A program made the translations under genes and the position numbers. Below are positions 12,385-24,995 of a stretch of 64,000 nucleotides of DNA, in pieces (position 1 is the first letter of the stretch; each line of letters opens with the position of its first letter). The notes under the pieces are model-generated. The model saw nothing but the letters and a program-made list of their open reading frames with translations, was not told where the DNA came from and did no database searches. The DNA comes from Ophioderma brevispina (lineage: Eukaryota; Echinodermata; Ophiuroidea; Amphilepidida; Ophiodermatidae), in assembly GCA_023653785.1 (NCBI GenBank), contig JAMKCH010001644.1:62001-126000 (forward strand), in the 5' to 3' direction.

Positions 12385-13990
12385 TCCGAAAGCCCCGGGG
12401 AATGATGGAATCCACCAGACTTATCACATGCTGTAAAAGCTCTCTCTGCTTCCACCCACTACAACATGAAGGTCTCTGTCAATGCTGGGAGGAAGAAGGA
12501 GCTGTACCACAGTACATGCGCGACTCAAAGATCCAATCACCCTCTACAAAGAACAAAGGTGAAAGAAGGATTGCAACAATTACAGGGGTATTTCCTCCTT
12601 AGTATCTGTAGGCACAGTTTTTGCCCGTGTTGCGTTGTGGCGTCTTCAAGTCCTGCTTAAGGTGTAACCTGAGTCGCAAGTCGGATCTTCCGTGCTGGCA
12701 GATCTACGTCGCTATGATCTTCTCCCATACTCCAACTACATGAGAAGTGAAGAGAACAACAGAAGCCACTTTACCTACTTGCTTTCCTAGACCTGACCAA
12801 AGCCTTTGACCCGGTTAGCATGATGGACTGTTCCAATCCTTCCATAAATTGGCTGTCCACAAGGCTTCTAGCATCAATCGATCTTTCCATCCCACAACAC
12901 AACAGCCGCGAAAGCAACGGTACAGTTTGACGGCAGCCTATCAGAGCCTTATGACATTCGCTAGTGGTGTTACTGAGTGTTTTGGCCCCAATGCTCTTTG
13001 GGATATTCTTTTCATACTTCTGAAGCAAGCATTCGGTCAAGCCACAGAAGGCATCTACATGCAAACCAGGTCTGATGGTCGGCACTTCAATCCTGCACGC
13101 CTAAGAGCTAAGACAAAGGTTCGTCAATAGTGTATTCGTGACATGTTTCGCTGATGATGCTGGCCATTCTTCACTTCCCAAGCAGGAACTTCAGCTGCTC
13201 ATAGATCGCTTCTTACAGGCATGTAAGGACTTCGGACGTCCCATCAGTTTGAAGAAGACTAATGTCCTTGCCCAGATGCTCAAGAACCACCTGTCATCAC
13301 AACTACAATTACAAAACCTGATGTTGTTCGGACTTCACCTACCTAGGGTCCACCATCATTGACAGTCTGTCCTCGTTGCAGAAATCGGCAAACGCATTGG
13401 TAAAAGCTGCAGATACTCTTGCCCGGCTTAATCCGTGTTGTGAAATCCGAAGCTGTCCATTAACAAAAGCACAGATTTCAACGCCTGCATCATTAGCACA
13501 TTACTGTATGGTAATGAGACATGGACTACATACTCTAGGCATGAAAAGAAACTCAACAGCTTCCTCTGCGCTTATAGACTCATTCTGGGTGTCACTTGAA
13601 AGGACATGGTGCCAAATTCCAGCTCCTGACTCGAATTGGACTCCCCACCATCTATACATTTCTTTGACAAAGCAGACTCCGATGGCTGGCCCATGTCCGT
13701 CGAATGGAAGATGGCCGTCTACCGAAAGATATCATGTCTGCTGAGCTTACAAATCTGCAAGATGAAAGTTGGTCTACCCATGCTCCGCTACAAGGATATG
13801 TGTAAGCGTGAATAGTGTAACCCTGAACATCGACATTGGGTGCTGGGAGAAACTTACTTTGCTGACAATCGTCACCTGTGGCGGAGAACAGTGAAGCAAA
13901 ACCTTGAGCTTGGAGAACAACAGATCATCAGCCCATTTTGAAGAACAGCGAGCAAAAATAAAGCTGACAGATCCCTGGATAGTTAAGCTG
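12385..13990 (+). pseudogene. LINE-a reverse transcriptase remnant
   Basis: Motifs appear in the expected order: NPKAPGNDGI (about 12387), MRDSKI followed by a KNKGERR-like block (about 12517-12560), the catalytic block A as AFLDLTKAFDPV (12781-12819), and block C as CFADDAG (about 13144-13164), followed by LIDRFLQACKDFG and ISLKKTNV. Both aspartate-bearing motifs are therefore still visible, but in separate frames with stops between. The 3' part beyond 13400 keeps traces of the usual C-terminal region up to about 13990. It would have used its own transcript for target-primed reverse transcription; this copy cannot. Confidence 0.88.
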
Positions 13991-14165
13991 TGACATCCCA
14001 TAGATGTAGCACCGTGCGAGACTGCCACTCTAGATTGGCCTCTTCAGCCATACTCGCTGTTCACCTAACCTGTGACTTAATGTGGCCCGCTTTATAATCC
14101 ATAGAGTCGCGTTTCGCTTGCTACGACGGAGGCCATGATGATGATGGATGACGATATATACGACA

Positions 14166-16190
14166 TATAAAAACCCGCAACAGACTATACAATCTGTATT
14201 CCTCATTTCAAACACTTGTAATCATAAGAAGCTATTAATTAACATACTACTAATTTGTGGTAGATTTTACCCAACCAATTATTGGAGCTTTAAAATTTGA
14301 TCAGTCCCATGTTTCTGTGGTCCTGTGATTGGCCCACGCAGTATCTATGTTCGATCGCGGCACATGGCGAGGAGCCAATTGAATCGTGTAACTCCTTCAA
14401 GTGTTTAAGCATGCCTCTTTGATCCCATGGGTGAAGCCAATCCAATAAATTTTCCTGTTTTGTTCAAGAATTTTATACAATTTGTTACAAATGTAAACAA
14501 CCGCAGTTAGTTCAGAATTAAATCTTGCCAATCTTCAGCAATCAAGGTCAGTAACTGACCTACAGTGTGTGTGCCAAATATTTGGGAATAAACCTTCACG
14601 GCATAGAGATTAAACAATTAATATTGTTTTTAAATAAATTACAATTTATAGTCTTGTGGTTCATATTACCACAAGAAATGCCCGCCCCTTACGCCTCTTA
14701 TTGTTCATCACTAATTGATACTTAAAGGGGTGGTGGGAGGGGGCAAGTCCTCGATTGGTCCACCACCCATCTTTAACAAATGATAGAACAAATGTTTAAC
14801 AGAACTCTCAAATTAAAAATTGACGCAAGAAGAAAACATCCATTTTGACAGAGATTGAATCTCTGTTCAATTGCACGTTTGCAGGATCTCATATATATGG
14901 AACAGTAATGACTAAATGTGCAATTTTAGCCTTATGTTCTTCTGTCGTGCATGCATTCATTGCACGTTTGATAAACTGATATTTGGCACTTGGGGGGGAA
15001 CAAAAGTTTGAGTTGTTACCAAACCAGCGTTCAAAGTCCCTGCTAGTAGCCAAGGTCATCTAAGGTCAATTTGCTTAGACATGCCCGTGAACACCAAATT
15101 TGGTCAAATGACTTTTGACCTAATCAATAAACAATGCTGAGGTCACAGGTCACACACAGGTCAAAGGTCACACAGGGTATTGTGACGAGTATACATTACA
15201 GCAATTCAAAATCGTTCATGCTCACTTCCCTGTGTATTAATATAGGAATATGAGGATCTTTTAAGCTCCAGTCCCTCAGGGCTATAATCACTCCACTAGC
15301 TATGTTATTTACAGTGCACCTGCACCCCTCTTCTATGAAGTTGGGATTTGGTGGTCATGATTTTTTAAAACTGTTAATGAAGATCCAGGAATAATATAAA
15401 TTTTATAGGGAAAACCTTTTTGACTCGTCAAAAAAATAAGAAGAAGAAGCATTGCAAAAAATTGACATTGATATTGACGACTTTTTTTATAGGGCTGTCT
15501 ATCAACCGGGTCCTTGCCAGGCTTAGCCTTTTACATAATGCGGCCCTCGTTTTTGGCAGTATCACTTCGCGACACACAACACTGCTCATACATACTCTCT
15601 AGCAACTTCGTTTCTTAGTTTAAAGCAACTGATTCACTCCTGAACAACTCCTTCAACAGTATGCAGTTCCTTGAATCGTACTATACCCTTATTATCTTGC
15701 TTTGCTTTCTTCCCAAGTTTCCTATTTAACAATAATTTTGGATGATTTTGATCCCTGCGTAATGAGATATAACATGACAATTTCAGTTAAAGAAAAACAG
15801 AGCCCTTTTTTTTTCCATATTTGCTGTCTTTGATACCCTAAACGATGGCAACGTACGCGCGTACATTGCCTGTGGAAACAGACACCCTTTTTACCGCGTT
15901 TTCTTGTTCACTCATTATATCCACCTTTGATACAGTGACCCCCGGGCCATTCTTTGTATTGTTTCTGCTGTAGTGAAAGCGAAAAGCCCATTTCAATGCG
16001 CAGTTATTTCCTAAACTAAGCGGCTCGACATTCCAGTCTCCTCTACCACTTCAGGTAAAACTACGGCGCATTTTGTTGCCAGTTTACGCGTCGGCTTTGG
16101 GAATCAGCCCCGCCTCAAGGGTGGCCCGCTGATTCTTTGTGAGGTCAGCATAGACAGAGCCCTATACAACAAGCTGTAATGTTTCTACGC
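14166..16190. other. Unannotated sequence with an AGGTCA cluster
   Basis: The only structure noted is a cluster of direct AGGTCA-type hexamers at about 15140-15172 (AGGTCACAGGTCACACACAGG, then TCAAAGGTCAC). The rest shows no coding or repeat signature I can support. Confidence 0.4.
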
Positions 16191-16197
16191 TGCAGAT

Positions 16198-16240
16198 CGC
16201 AAAAAAAAAAAAATAAATAAATAAATAATAATAATTTATA
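16198..16240 (+). repeat. Poly-A with AAAT microsatellite
   Basis: A run of A is followed by (AAAT)n and (AAT)n. It could be the tail of an unrecognised retroposed sequence lying to its left, but no tRNA-like boxes were found there. Confidence 0.6.
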
Positions 16241-16507
16241 AAGGATCTGTGAGAAACTATTGTGGTTGGAATTTGAACTATCTAGCTGGAGATTGTAAGC
16301 TTTAGTGGTATATTGGTAGGATGCACCCACTGTTTTTTACGCTCTAATTCCTCTTTCAATCTAAAGGAAAGAACAGAAATGGAAATCTTTATTTCTCTGG
16401 GTGAAAGTAATATTAAATCCCCAAGCAGTAAGTACTTCAAATTAGGATCCAAATAGAATGAAGTAGACCTAGCGCTAACAAACATTACTGGACATAATCA
16501 ATCAACT

Positions 16508-16863
16508 TTAAAGGTGCATTTCGTGATTTCAGCACCTTCGTTTTATTCATTGGTCACAGAATATCCCTGAGACAAGCTTATTCATCAACCAAATTAGAGT
16601 TATAATCCCAATCTTGCGGTTTTGTGTTAAGAGCAATATTATTTATGCTTTTCCCCCCGGTTCCATGGCTACTGAACTACGTGCATTTCTGTCCATTTCC
16701 GGACAGAAATACAAAATTCGAAATACGACCGAATTTTGCACATAAGATTAAGTACACATGATTACAAAGGCTAACGGTTTCACATTGGATATAAAGAAAT
16801 AATATCAACTTTTTTTAGGTAAGTCGTGGGAGAGGTTGTGGGATCCCTGAAATGCCCCTTTAA
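16508..16863 (+). mobile_element. TTAA MITE, family C (copy 1)
   Basis: The left end TTAAAGGTGCATTTCGTGAT and the right end (inverse GGGGCATTTCAGGGATCC) enclose 356 bp bordered by TTAA. It aligns in inverted orientation to the copy at 41515-41819, including a shared AAGCTTATTCA and ATCTTGCGGTTTTGTGTT. Non-coding. Confidence 0.85.
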
Positions 16864-17223
16864 TTACTACATCTTGAAAGACCGAAACTGGTTTTAGTAA
16901 TCACACTGCATACATCTGTAATTCTCCAGTAAATTACTTGAGATATCATTTCAACTAGCATGTTAATAGCATGTTTCAATGGGGGGTGGCACATTTTCAC
17001 AGGGACAAGCATATTTAAAGTTGGTTAGTACAATATACTTATGTTGTTTTCATTGTAATTGGCAACTGGTGCAGAAATCCACTGATTCCATGGTGGTGGG
17101 GGGGGCAAGAGGAGAGCAAGATTTCCCATAAGGGGGGCAGCCCTGCTCAGCATAACTCAATTCACAACAATTAATGAGCGTTAGTGTTGGTGTGTACATG
17201 GCTACAGGACTTCTAATATGTGT

Positions 17224-17226
<3 letters not shown>

Positions 17227-17261
<35 letters not shown>

Positions 17262-17869
17262 TTTAGTTTTTTTGTGTGTTTTTCATTTTAATTATAACCT
17301 GTTATTCATTCTGGCTGTTCATCTAAAGCTGTTTTGATATGTGTTATTCTACTTGCTTGTAAAAACACTTTACTGTTAGATAACTTTAATTTGGTTTGAT
17401 TAAACTTGTACCGCACAGAACACTTGTGAGAATTCCTTGTAATACTATATTTTATGTACCCAGGGTTACTGCTTTTATTTTTTTCATGTTTACCAAAAAT
17501 AAAATAAAACAAAACAAAAAAAAATTAACAAACAAAAAAAAAAAAAAAAAACAAAAAAAAAAAAAACAAAAACAAAAAAAAAAAAAAAAAAAAAAAAAAA
17601 CAAAAAAAAAAAAAAAAAAACAAAAAAAACAAAAAAAAAAAAAAATCAAAAAATAAAAAACTAAAAAAAAAAAAAACCCCCCAACCCTTTTTTTACCCCC
17701 CACCCCCCCCTTCCCCTTCTTCCCCCCCTATCCCCCCCGACCCCCCCCCCCCCCCCCCCCCCCCCCTCTCCCCCCCCCCCCCCCCCCCCCCCCCCTCCCC
17801 CCCCCCCCCCACCCTCCCCACCTTTCCCTCCCTCCCCTCCCCCTTACCCTCCCCCCCCCTTTCCCCTCT

Positions 17870-17901
<32 letters not shown>

Positions 17902-18027
17902 CCCCCCCCCCCCCCCCACCCCCCCCCCCACCCCCTCCCCCCCCCCCCCCCTCCCCCCTCCCCCCCCCCCCTTCCCCCTCTTACCCCCCCCCCCTCCCGC
18001 CCCCCTCCCCCCCCCCCTCCCCCCCCC

Positions 18028-18064
<37 letters not shown>

Positions 18065-18142
18065 CCCTCCCCCCCCCCCCCCCTTCCCCCCCTCCCCCCC
18101 CCCATTCTTCCCTCCCCCCCACCTCCCCCCTTCCTCCCCCCT

Positions 18143-18184
<42 letters not shown>

Positions 18185-18201
18185 ACCCCCCCTACTTGCC
18201 G
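17227..18201. repeat. Giant homopolymer block: poly-T, poly-A, then poly-C
   Basis: About 30 T (17227-17256), a ~160-bp A-rich tract with scattered C (17500-17675), then ~500 bp that is almost pure C with scattered T (17676-18200). Long glycine- or lysine-only open frames here are composition artefacts. It may be real low-complexity DNA or consensus failure in a hard-to-sequence spot. Confidence 0.9.
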
Positions 18202-19190
18202 GGCTGGGCCCTCCACACATGCTCCCTACTGTTTGGTAGGTACATTTTATCTTTCCCATCTCCCTCTTATGACGTGTCCACAACTCTGTTGCGTTAGCCC
18301 TGGGTGCCATGCGTGGGTGTGCTCGATGTCGCATGTTTGCATGTCCCACTACCTAGCGTCATTCTCTCTCCAGGAGCGTATTTTCAAAACCGTGTCCTTC
18401 CACCTAGTGCACTTCTGACAAACCCGTTTTTTGATATGGACGTTTTGACCTGGGGGTTTAAGGATTAGCAGCGATAATTGAGAGAATAAAAAAAATTGGA
18501 ATGCATGTTTTTAACTTATAAATCGGGGATCCAGTGTGTAAATTCCAATCCTAACTGCTTTAATATAGAAAAAAAACAACCAAATAGTGAAAAATGAAAG
18601 TATTTGAGGAAATTGTCATACCGTCTCTCCCGCAATGGACATACAGCTAACGGCATCTCAAAATCCTGCACTAAACATCTGATTGGAGTTTTACACCATA
18701 CAGACTAAACAAAGATCAATAATGTTTGTGTTTCGATGGTCAACTGTATATCATGGTGGCCAATCAAGGCGTGAAAATCTGTGATATTCCCCGGAAAGGC
18801 TTTTTTGATCTCAAGTTGGATTTTGATACGCACTTATAGAAATTCAGATCATATAAAAGTACTGCCTTGTCTTAATACACGGATTTCAGCCACCATTACA
18901 GTTATGTTCGCATATCCACGCCAGTACCAAAAATATAAAATATGAATTTTGTATCATTTTTTCGATGTTTTCGGATTAGCAAATCGCTGCGAATCCTTTT
19001 AATCTGGTTGATATTGGCTTATAGGTTTTTAGGCAATGTGGAACGAAAATATTGTGTTTGGTTTGAATTCTGAAACTTTCATTTTTTCCTTTGCCTCTTT
19101 GTTTTTAATCCCCCGTTTTATCCCCTGGCTTGAAAAGCAGGGGGATATTGCGGCGTGTGCAATGTCCGTATGTAATGTGTATGTGTGTTC
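18202..19190. other. Unannotated sequence
   Basis: No repeat pairing or coding motif was recognised. Confidence 0.35.
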
Positions 19191-19194
19191 CCGT

Positions 19195-19560
19195 TTTGGT
19201 AGGTTTTCGTTTTTCGTGTCTCCTGCCTTCGAAAAATTTAAGTCGATTTAAACTAGACTTGGGGTGAAGGTCAAATGGGTGTTCCTCATAATGTGTATTA
19301 TGTCCAAAGGTCATGCACCAAGGTCAAATGTCATCTGAGGTCATTTCCCGTTGTGGTTAGGTTTTGTTTAGGTTTTCATTTTTCGCGTCTCATTCGAAAA
19401 GTTTAAGCTCATATTTAAACCAGACTTATGGTGAAGGTGGCATAGGGGTTCCTTCTATGTGGATATGTCAAAGGTCCATGGACCAAGGTCAAAGTTCACT
19501 GAGGTCCTGTTCCAGTTTGGGTTGTTTTGTTTTTTAATGGTCGTCTGAAATGTTTGAAGT
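19195..19560 (+). repeat. ~170-bp tandem repeat with AGGTCA hexamers
   Basis: Units beginning AGGTTTTC(G/A)TTTTTCG recur at about 19200 and 19370, and a third diverged unit starts near 19520. Each includes CGAAAA(G/A)TTTAAG, AAACYAGACTT, GGTGAAGG and an ACCAAGGTCAAA segment. Confidence 0.7.
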
Positions 19561-20194
19561 CCATTACCAACCTACTTGGGTCGAGGTGCAAATCGGTTCC
19601 CTTCTTTTTTGGTTGTGTTGAGGTGTTGGGGTGGGGGGTGAAATGGGTTTGCACAGTACTCAAGGGCAAAGGCAAGCGTGGGCATGTTCCCCTTTGGGGA
19701 GAGCGGGGCAGGGTGCAGAAACTGCGACAGGGACAGATATATCATGAGAACAATTTATTGAATTTTGAATGCCGGCAACTGACAACTGTGCCAACGAACC
19801 ACCTGGTGTATACTGCCATCCTGCCAGGGGGAATTGCGCAGTTTACTTGCGTATTAAAAATTAGATGGACTTAACACATTTTGGCACAAACAGATTGAAA
19901 GAGATTAACCCACTTTTTAGAAACACCCTTGTAGTAACCACTTGGGCTCAACAGTTTAGTTCCCCACTCTAAATAGGTGCAAAAGACTTTGAAAGAAAAA
20001 AAATGAATGAACTTTTTGAATAAAATGTCTTTCCTCAAATTTTGGTGATTTCCCTAAGATGACCATTCCCCATCTCTGCTTAAATTCACTAAATTCACAA
20101 TGGTTCACTGGCATTTTTGTGTGCGCCTGAAACGAAATGTTCATGGAGGCAACATACTAGTCCAATTGTCTGTGTGTCGTATTCTCCGTCCGTA

Positions 20195-20515
20195 TGACCT
20201 CGTTAAACCTTTTTAAAAATGCTCTGCGGGCTAAACCTATCCCGATGTTACTTCAAACTTGATAGGATGATAGAGAGAGGTGCCGCCATATTATGTGTAG
20301 CCTTGGGCTGCAGATTGCATATTCATGAATTCTAATTAGCTTATTTGCATATTTTTAAGATATTTTGGTTAACCTTTTTTGAAATGCTTCTGCTGGCTAA
20401 CGCTAATCCGATTTACTTCTACCTTGGTAGGGTGATCGAGTGAGTGCCAGAATATTCTTGTCGCTTTTGTGGCTGCATTATTTGGCATTTCATGAATATT
20501 AATTAGCTTATATTG
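20195..20515 (+). repeat. Two ~165-bp direct repeats
   Basis: The block GTTAA(A)CCTTTTT, then AAATGCT, then GGCTAA, then ATCC(C)GAT, then TTGGTAGGGTGAT, then TTCATGAAT(T)TAATTAGCTTAT occurs at about 20200-20365 and again at 20368-20512. Confidence 0.65.
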
Positions 20516-20949
20516 GCCGGTCCAAATGGATAAACCCTTACCCCATACCACCCCGCAAGGATGTGTGCAAGTTATCTGGGATTCCGTAAGGGTTGTATAG
20601 AGTAGCTTGGTGGAAGGACGCGGGTTAAGAGTTCTCGACCTGATTCGATGTGGCATATTTCGGACAAATTACAAGATTCAAATGAGCCCTTTTTTTTTTT
20701 TTAATTAAAAATTCCAAAATCAGTCTAATCGCTATATTTTTTTTAACGGTCATCGTGATATGCAAAATTCCGTCCCTCTGACGAAACCCATTATGGTGCG
20801 CATTCTTCTTTGCCATTTGAAATTTCCTGATACATGTGGCTAAGGTATGCAAATGAGCTAGATTAAATATGCATAATTGCTGATCGCTAAAATGGTACAT
20901 CGGATTATGAAATTCCTTGCTACAATGCAAAACTATACTATACCATACA

Positions 20950-22175
20950 TCTTGTGTGTGAATCATATGGGGGAAGGGTGGGGTTTGGGAGGGGGCAGGG
21001 TGGGTGTTGTTGGGGAGGTGCAAGGGTGGGGTGTTGGGGAGGAGTCAGGTGGGGGTGTTTGGGTAGGGGCAAGGTGGGGTTTACGGTGTTGCAAGTGTGG
21101 GTGTGGGTATTGTGGGTGGGTGGGGGTGAGGTGGGGTGCGCGGGAGGGGGTTGGTTGCGTTGGGAGGGGGTCGGGGTTTCGTCGAGGGTTGGGGTGCCGT
21201 CGGGAGGGGTTGGGTGGTGTGCATCTGGTGGGTCGGGGTGGTGTGCTTTGGGGTAGGGTGCATCTCGTGGAAGGGTGGGGTTGTCGGCGAGTGCGGGGGG
21301 ACTTCCATGTGACCTGGGTGACCTTGATGAACCTTGTGACTTTGTGTGACCTGGTGACTTCTTGTGATCTTGAATTCCCTCATGGTGACCTTGAGTTACC
21401 TTGTTCTTTGTGTGCCTTGGTGACTTCTTGTATCTTGATGACCCTCATGTGACCTTGATTGAACTTTGTGACGTTGGGACCTTGTTGACTTCTTGTGGAT
21501 CTTGGTGACCTCATTGACCTTGGTGACCTTGTGTGACCTTTGTGACTGTGACTTGTGACTTATGTGACCTTTGTGACCCCCATAATGACCTTTTTGTGAC
21601 CTCCGGCCCCCCCCATACCTTTTTGACACCATGTGAACCTTTGAGACACCATGTGACCTTTGTGACCCCATGTGCCCTTTGTGACCCCTTGTGCCTTTGT
21701 TACCCAATTGTGGAGCTGTTGTGACCCCATGTGACCTTTGTGTGCCACCATGGTACCTTTTTGACTGCCCCCATGTGACCTTTGTGACCCCCATGTCACC
21801 CCCATGTGACCTTTGTGACCGGCCCATGTAACCTTTTACCCCATTTGACCTTGTGACCCCATATGACCTTTGTGACCCCCTGTGACCTTTGTGACCCCCT
21901 GTGCCCTTTGTGAACCCATGTGACCTTGGTGACCTCATGTGACCTTTGGTCCATTCACAAATTGGTGTGCCGGGGTAGGGTCAGGCTGGGATGCGAAGGG
22001 GAGAGGGTGGGGTGTCAGGGAAGGGGAGGGTGCATCGGGGGAAGGGTGCGTCGGGGAGGGGGTGCGTCGGGGAGGGGGTGCGTCAGGGGAAGGGTGCGTT
22101 GGGGGAAGGGTGGGGCGGGGTGGGGTGACCTCATGTGACCTTGGTGACTTCATGTGACCTTTGTGATCCCATGTG
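20950..22175 (+). repeat. Strand-asymmetric satellite: G-rich and TGACC-rich blocks
   Basis: A G-rich block (about 20960-21300, GGGTGGGGT-like) is followed by a TGACC-rich tandem array (about 21300-21960, consensus close to CCATGTGACCTTTGTGACC, unit 18-19 bp), a second G-rich block (21965-22120), and a short return to TGACC units. The unit sequence is the same as in the smaller repeat at 6930-7845. Long open frames on both strands are repeat artefacts. Confidence 0.88.
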
Positions 22176-22179
22176 ACCT

Positions 22180-23350
22180 TTTTAACACTTCTCTCCAGTG
22201 CATTTGTTCTCTTTCTAATAATCATTTGCCAAACAAAGGAAGTGATCGCGCAACCAGGCGACACTTGCGGTTCGAGAACCGCCTTGTTTATTTTGCATGT
22301 AAGAAAAAAGTGTACTAGCCTGATTAAATAAAAAAAAATCATTCAAATCCTATTCTCCCCACTTTTGGACCAGTTTTATTCAAGTTTTCCGGAAATTGCC
22401 GAAAATCTCTGAAAACTTTGAAATTTTTAATATTTCAGCAATGGAACAAGATACGAACCTTAAGTAAAGACTAAAAGTTGCATTTTTACGAGTTCAAGAA
22501 GTCTATGCAAAAATCTCAATTTTGATACCTGATGGACTTAACACGGTTTGGAAGTAAGCTATATCCTACCCTAGGGAGACATTTCCCTTCCATATACACA
22601 TAGATTAGGAAACAAATTAAGTGTGAGAAAGTAATTGCTTGTTAAGGCCAGCAATAATGCAATAATCTGAGCCCATTGGTTAAGGGTTATGTCATTAAAC
22701 CAAACAATCATTATATAGGGCATTTCAAGAACCCGGAGCATGCCCCATACAATGAAGAAATTAGAGACAACCTGAATGCTTTCCTCAAAAACCCAAACTT
22801 TTCCTTGGAGAACAAAATTTGAGGGTTTTTGACATTAGAAGCATAAACCAACCCCTTTTTGAAAGCATTAGTGAGCTTGGTTTTTACTAAAAGGTGTTTC
22901 AAATCTTGCAAGCGATATTTTTTCTAAGGTAAGGGATCGAATCTTGAATGGAGAGATGGTAACTCATCATTTAGCAGGAAAAACAAAATCAGACATGATG
23001 ATGATAAATGTAAATGTGGGAGACAATCCTTTTCCCCAGAAATGAAGGCTTGGGTTAGATCGGATATTAGCAAATTTGTGCTAGATTGGGATGAAGTACC
23101 CCCCCCCCCCTGCCCATTGTGGTTAGCTTGAGTATTTATTACTTTGTCCAGGCTGCGTAATCCAAATACATTTTAATGGGGGACTACAACAAGATTATAA
23201 GACTAGCAATATTTGCCTCTTAAATAAAAACAAGACAACTATTGCACTTACCTTCTTGCTATCTTGCATTCACCTGACAATGTATCTGCCATCCCCCAAG
23301 GTAATGTTCAAGGTCCACTGACTTGAATTTTCAGTAAAATGATGAACTTA
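22180..23350. other. Unannotated sequence
   Basis: It contains a poly-C run near 23100 and nothing else identifiable. Confidence 0.35.
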
Positions 23351-23353
23351 AAT

Positions 23354-23520
23354 TCGGTTGTCGGGTTAGCACAGTTGGTCTTCCCTTGCTTCGCACCACT
23401 GTGGTCCCAGGTTTGACCCTCGGTCAAGCTTGTGAATTTAACTTGCTGTATTTTTGGGAGTTGAGTTGAGTCAACTAAGTCCATTTGTTAAAATGAAGTG
23501 TTCCCTGGCCATATTCTAAA
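23354..23520 (+). repeat. tRNA-derived SINE (head and partial body)
   Basis: TAGCACAGTTGG at about 23367-23378 fits the RNA polymerase III A box (TRGCNNAGYNGG). GGTTTGACCCT at about 23410 is a B box with one key change (the usual GGTTCGA). The spacing fits a tRNA-like head. The downstream body lacks tRNA structure, so this is a SINE and not a tRNA gene. It lies just upstream of the first recognised receptor exon. Confidence 0.7.
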
Positions 23521-23681
23521 TTAGCCTAAAAATGCATCAAAAATGAGTCTAATCATACCTAGTTGTGGATCAGTGTGTTTTGAGATATCCTTCACATTTT
23601 TAAATATCTGAAGTTTTTGTTAAAGCATACTTAAAGCATGTGCCACAGCACTTATGATTATTATTACTTTTGTAATTTCAG

Positions 23682-23810
23682 ATGCATGCGGTGAACATCC
23701 GTTGCAGCCTTCCACAGGTGTGATATCAAGTCCACCAACAGAATGGGGAGCAGATTTCTACACACAAGATAATCACCCTGGACTCAGAGTAGTTTTCAAA
23801 GCTCCTGCGG
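23682..23810 (+). CDS. Receptor-like gene, exon A (ectodomain start)
   Basis: The acceptor TGTAATTTCAG precedes it and the donor GTAAGT follows. Read with two leading bases it gives 42 codons without a stop, starting ACGEHPLQPSTGVISS and ending VVFKAPA plus one base. The other two frames contain stops. One cysteine sits at the start. The TGVISSP wording recalls the start of CUB domains, but the exon is too short and the rest does not fit a CUB, so I leave the domain unnamed. It begins in the middle of a codon, so at least one upstream exon is missing from this annotation. Confidence 0.72.
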
Positions 23811-24138
23811 GTAAGTGACTTAATGACCGATTGATATTCATGGATACTTGTGAGATTTAATAATAATAAATGCATTTATATGGCCATGGTGCTGTACAGG
23901 GAAACACAGCGGCTAAATCCCAGCCTTCCCAGGGACCACCACATTTACCAAATTGAGTGCTTATACATGAAAAACATATCTTGATGATTCACAAATTCAA
24001 AAGCCGATTTGAACGAAAGAAATAAAACACAAACAAAACAGAGAGAAAAGAAAGGGGAAAAGGAAAGAGGGAGAGATTTTACAATTGAAACCATAATTCC
24101 TTCATAGCATTGCTTGACTGCAATTGTTTTCCCCTGGC

Positions 24139-24503
24139 TTAAAGTGACAGGAGGAGATATTTTTGAGGATATAAATTGCTCTCAAATTGCACTTGATCGG
24201 TTGTAGACCACCTACCAAGAACGTTTCGAAGGTGTATTGGACAAACAAGCACGAAAGAAAACCGCAAACCTTGTTTTGAACTTGCCTGCTATTCTAATCG
24301 TCCCTATAAGAAACCATGCTTTTAATTTCTGTCATGCACGACAAAAATGACTAAAATCATCTTATTATGTAAAGAGAGCGTATTCAGCTTATTCAGTTCA
24401 AGTGTGATCTAATACATTGGTAAGCATTCCAAATATGCAAAAAACCTGGGTTTGAAAAAAATTGAGGGTGCTTCTCTCTGGAAATGTCCTCATGTCTCTT
24501 CAA
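24139..24503 (+). mobile_element. TTAA MITE, family B (copy 2)
   Basis: It begins TTAAAGTGACAGGAGGAGAT and ends ATGTCCTCATGTCTCTTCAA, where one base change has spoiled the right-hand TTAA. It lies in the first recognised intron, in the same orientation as copies 1 and 3. Confidence 0.82.
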
Positions 24504-24995
24504 AAAGCCATGGGGGATTTTGCAACAGCAGACTCCTTTTGTGTGTGTGTTTGCGTGCGTGCGTGTGTTAGTTAAAGTTTCGGTCAACCTTTTTGAAATT
24601 GCTCGTGCATGGACACCAAAACTCCAATTGCCACCAAACTCAGGTCATAGGTGCACCACAGAGACTTGCATGTCATGGTATGGTTAATTTTATGTCATAT
24701 ACCAAGGTCAAAGGTCATCAGAGGTCAACTTGTGCAGAGAGTGAAGGAAAGGTGAATCATGAAAGCAGGCAATACTAATGGTGCGAGAACGGCCTTGTTT
24801 TCCACAAGAATTAAAATGTTGCATTTCAATGACTATATTTTGAATCAGCATGATAAATGCATTCAGTTGAGTTCAAACAAGCCTAGTCTTAGGTCAGTAG
24901 TTTTTGAAGAGACTTCCTAAATGACCTGCAGATATGACCTGTGGTCATTTGGAAAGCCATAAAGTTTCTGGATCCTTAATCACAGGAAAATTACC

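Larger units (their letters stand above)
9990..14165 (+). mobile_element. Decayed APE-type LINE (LINE-a)
   Basis: A near-full-length non-LTR retrotransposon. It has a 5' untranslated segment of about 0.9 kb (left border uncertain), an apurinic-endonuclease-like region starting near 10908, a linker, a reverse transcriptase at about 12385-13400, and a 3' end running into short ATGATG repeats around 14130-14160. Every domain is broken by stops and frame changes, so it is dead. The coding remnants resemble those annotated in animal genomes as endonuclease-reverse transcriptase or craniofacial development protein 2-like. I do not assign a clade. Confidence 0.85.

Noticed and set aside
17396..18349. 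Long open frames rich in lysine or glycine on both strands
   Set aside because: They are translations of poly-A and poly-C tracts.
20877..21938. Open frames of 100-191 codons on both strands
   Set aside because: They fall in the G-rich/TGACC satellite, where short-period repeats keep several frames open.
21300..21960. CRISPR-like array of short repeats
   Set aside because: The units are contiguous and degenerate with no spacers, and the genome is eukaryotic.
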